Source of the DNA: Suillus spraguei
Taxonomy: Eukaryota; Basidiomycota; Agaricomycetes; Boletales; Suillaceae
DNA length: 18,320 bases
Assembly: GCA_016800925.1 (NCBI GenBank)
Contig: JABCPU010001022.1
Span: 1 to 18,320 of the forward strand
Direction: 5' to 3'
Shown: positions 18,070-18,320 of the stretch, piece after piece
Position numbering within the stretch: position 1 is the first letter of the stretch
How the letters are laid out: every line of letters begins with the position of its first letter
Made by a program: the position numbers and the translations under genes
Notes under the pieces: generated by a model
What the model saw: the letters and a program-made list of their open reading frames with translations, nothing else
What the model was told of the DNA's origin: nothing
The model's database searches: none

Positions 18070-18320
18070 GGGATTCTTTGCTTATGGGGACCTTGTCTTC
18101 TCTTTGCTTTAGCGTCTCTTCATGATCCCTTGGTCATGGATGATCCATAGCAAACAGATGCATAGATTTCCTTGGCTTTATGGAATATGCATTGGATGAA
18201 TGTCATGTAAAATTGTCCTACATTTATATAACGAGGACGCGCTTTCGCAGGAAATATAATATTACCAGAGTCTTGTTGTTTGTTCGCCCCTTGGAGCGGT
18301 TGCGGACAGCATATTTATTC
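18070..18320. other. Region downstream of U2, no gene seen
   Basis: This T-rich flank contains two small inverted repeats close to the snRNA, CATGATCC/GGTCATG around 18120-18137 and ATGGATGATCCAT just after, which could take part in 3' end formation, but this is only a suggestion. An AT-rich TTTATATAA near 18224 has no recognisable gene behind it within the window. Confidence 0.4.

Overview
The window looks like nuclear DNA of a filamentous basidiomycete, probably an Agaricomycete. The signs are short GT-AG introns (about 46-72 nt) with CTAAC/CTGAC-like branch sites, NACHT-type NLR-like genes, a Tad1/I-like LINE with RNase H, a spliced Golgi pH regulator (GPHR) homologue and a recognisable U2 snRNA gene. 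This is my reading of motifs; no database search was possible.

Layout. (1) 245-10347, minus strand: NACHT gene copy A, split by a LINE. Its C-terminal part carries about 60 tandem copies of a 9-residue WLQT repeat, encoded by a 27-bp minisatellite at 793-2466. (2) 3875-10130, plus strand: an apparently full-length LINE with ORF1 (zinc knuckles), ORF2 (endonuclease, reverse transcriptase, RNase H) and an 18-A tail. It is flanked by a perfect 12-bp target duplication that lies in exon 2 of copy A. (3) 10348-11080: intergenic region, followed by a short broken 5' piece of a GPHR gene (11081-11272). (4) 11273-12498: spacer with no convincing gene. (5) 12744-15097, minus strand: NACHT copy B, with only seven repeat units, three frameshifts and one stop. 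(6) 15098-15777: second copy of the intergenic region. (7) 15778-17744, plus strand: the ten-exon GPHR homologue, with three apparent reading-frame breaks. (8) 17879-18069, plus strand: U2 snRNA with a TATA box and upstream repeats.

One event explains most of the structure. A block holding a NACHT gene and the start of the divergent GPHR gene was duplicated in direct orientation. The copy next to the complete GPHR (B) is probably in the original place, and copy A ends inside GPHR exon 2. Afterwards the minisatellite differed greatly between copies (about 60 against 7 units), copy B collected lesions, and a LINE hit copy A just upstream of its Walker A motif. Neither NACHT copy can now make a complete protein from a simple transcript.

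The least explained feature is the WLQT repeat array. It is a highly homogeneous coding minisatellite placed inside the NLR-like protein, between the NACHT/helical part and a conserved-looking helical C-terminus, rather than the usual WD40, ankyrin or TPR tail. Single-base indels in the LINE, NACHT-B and GPHR leave open whether the locus is decaying or the assembly has indel errors.
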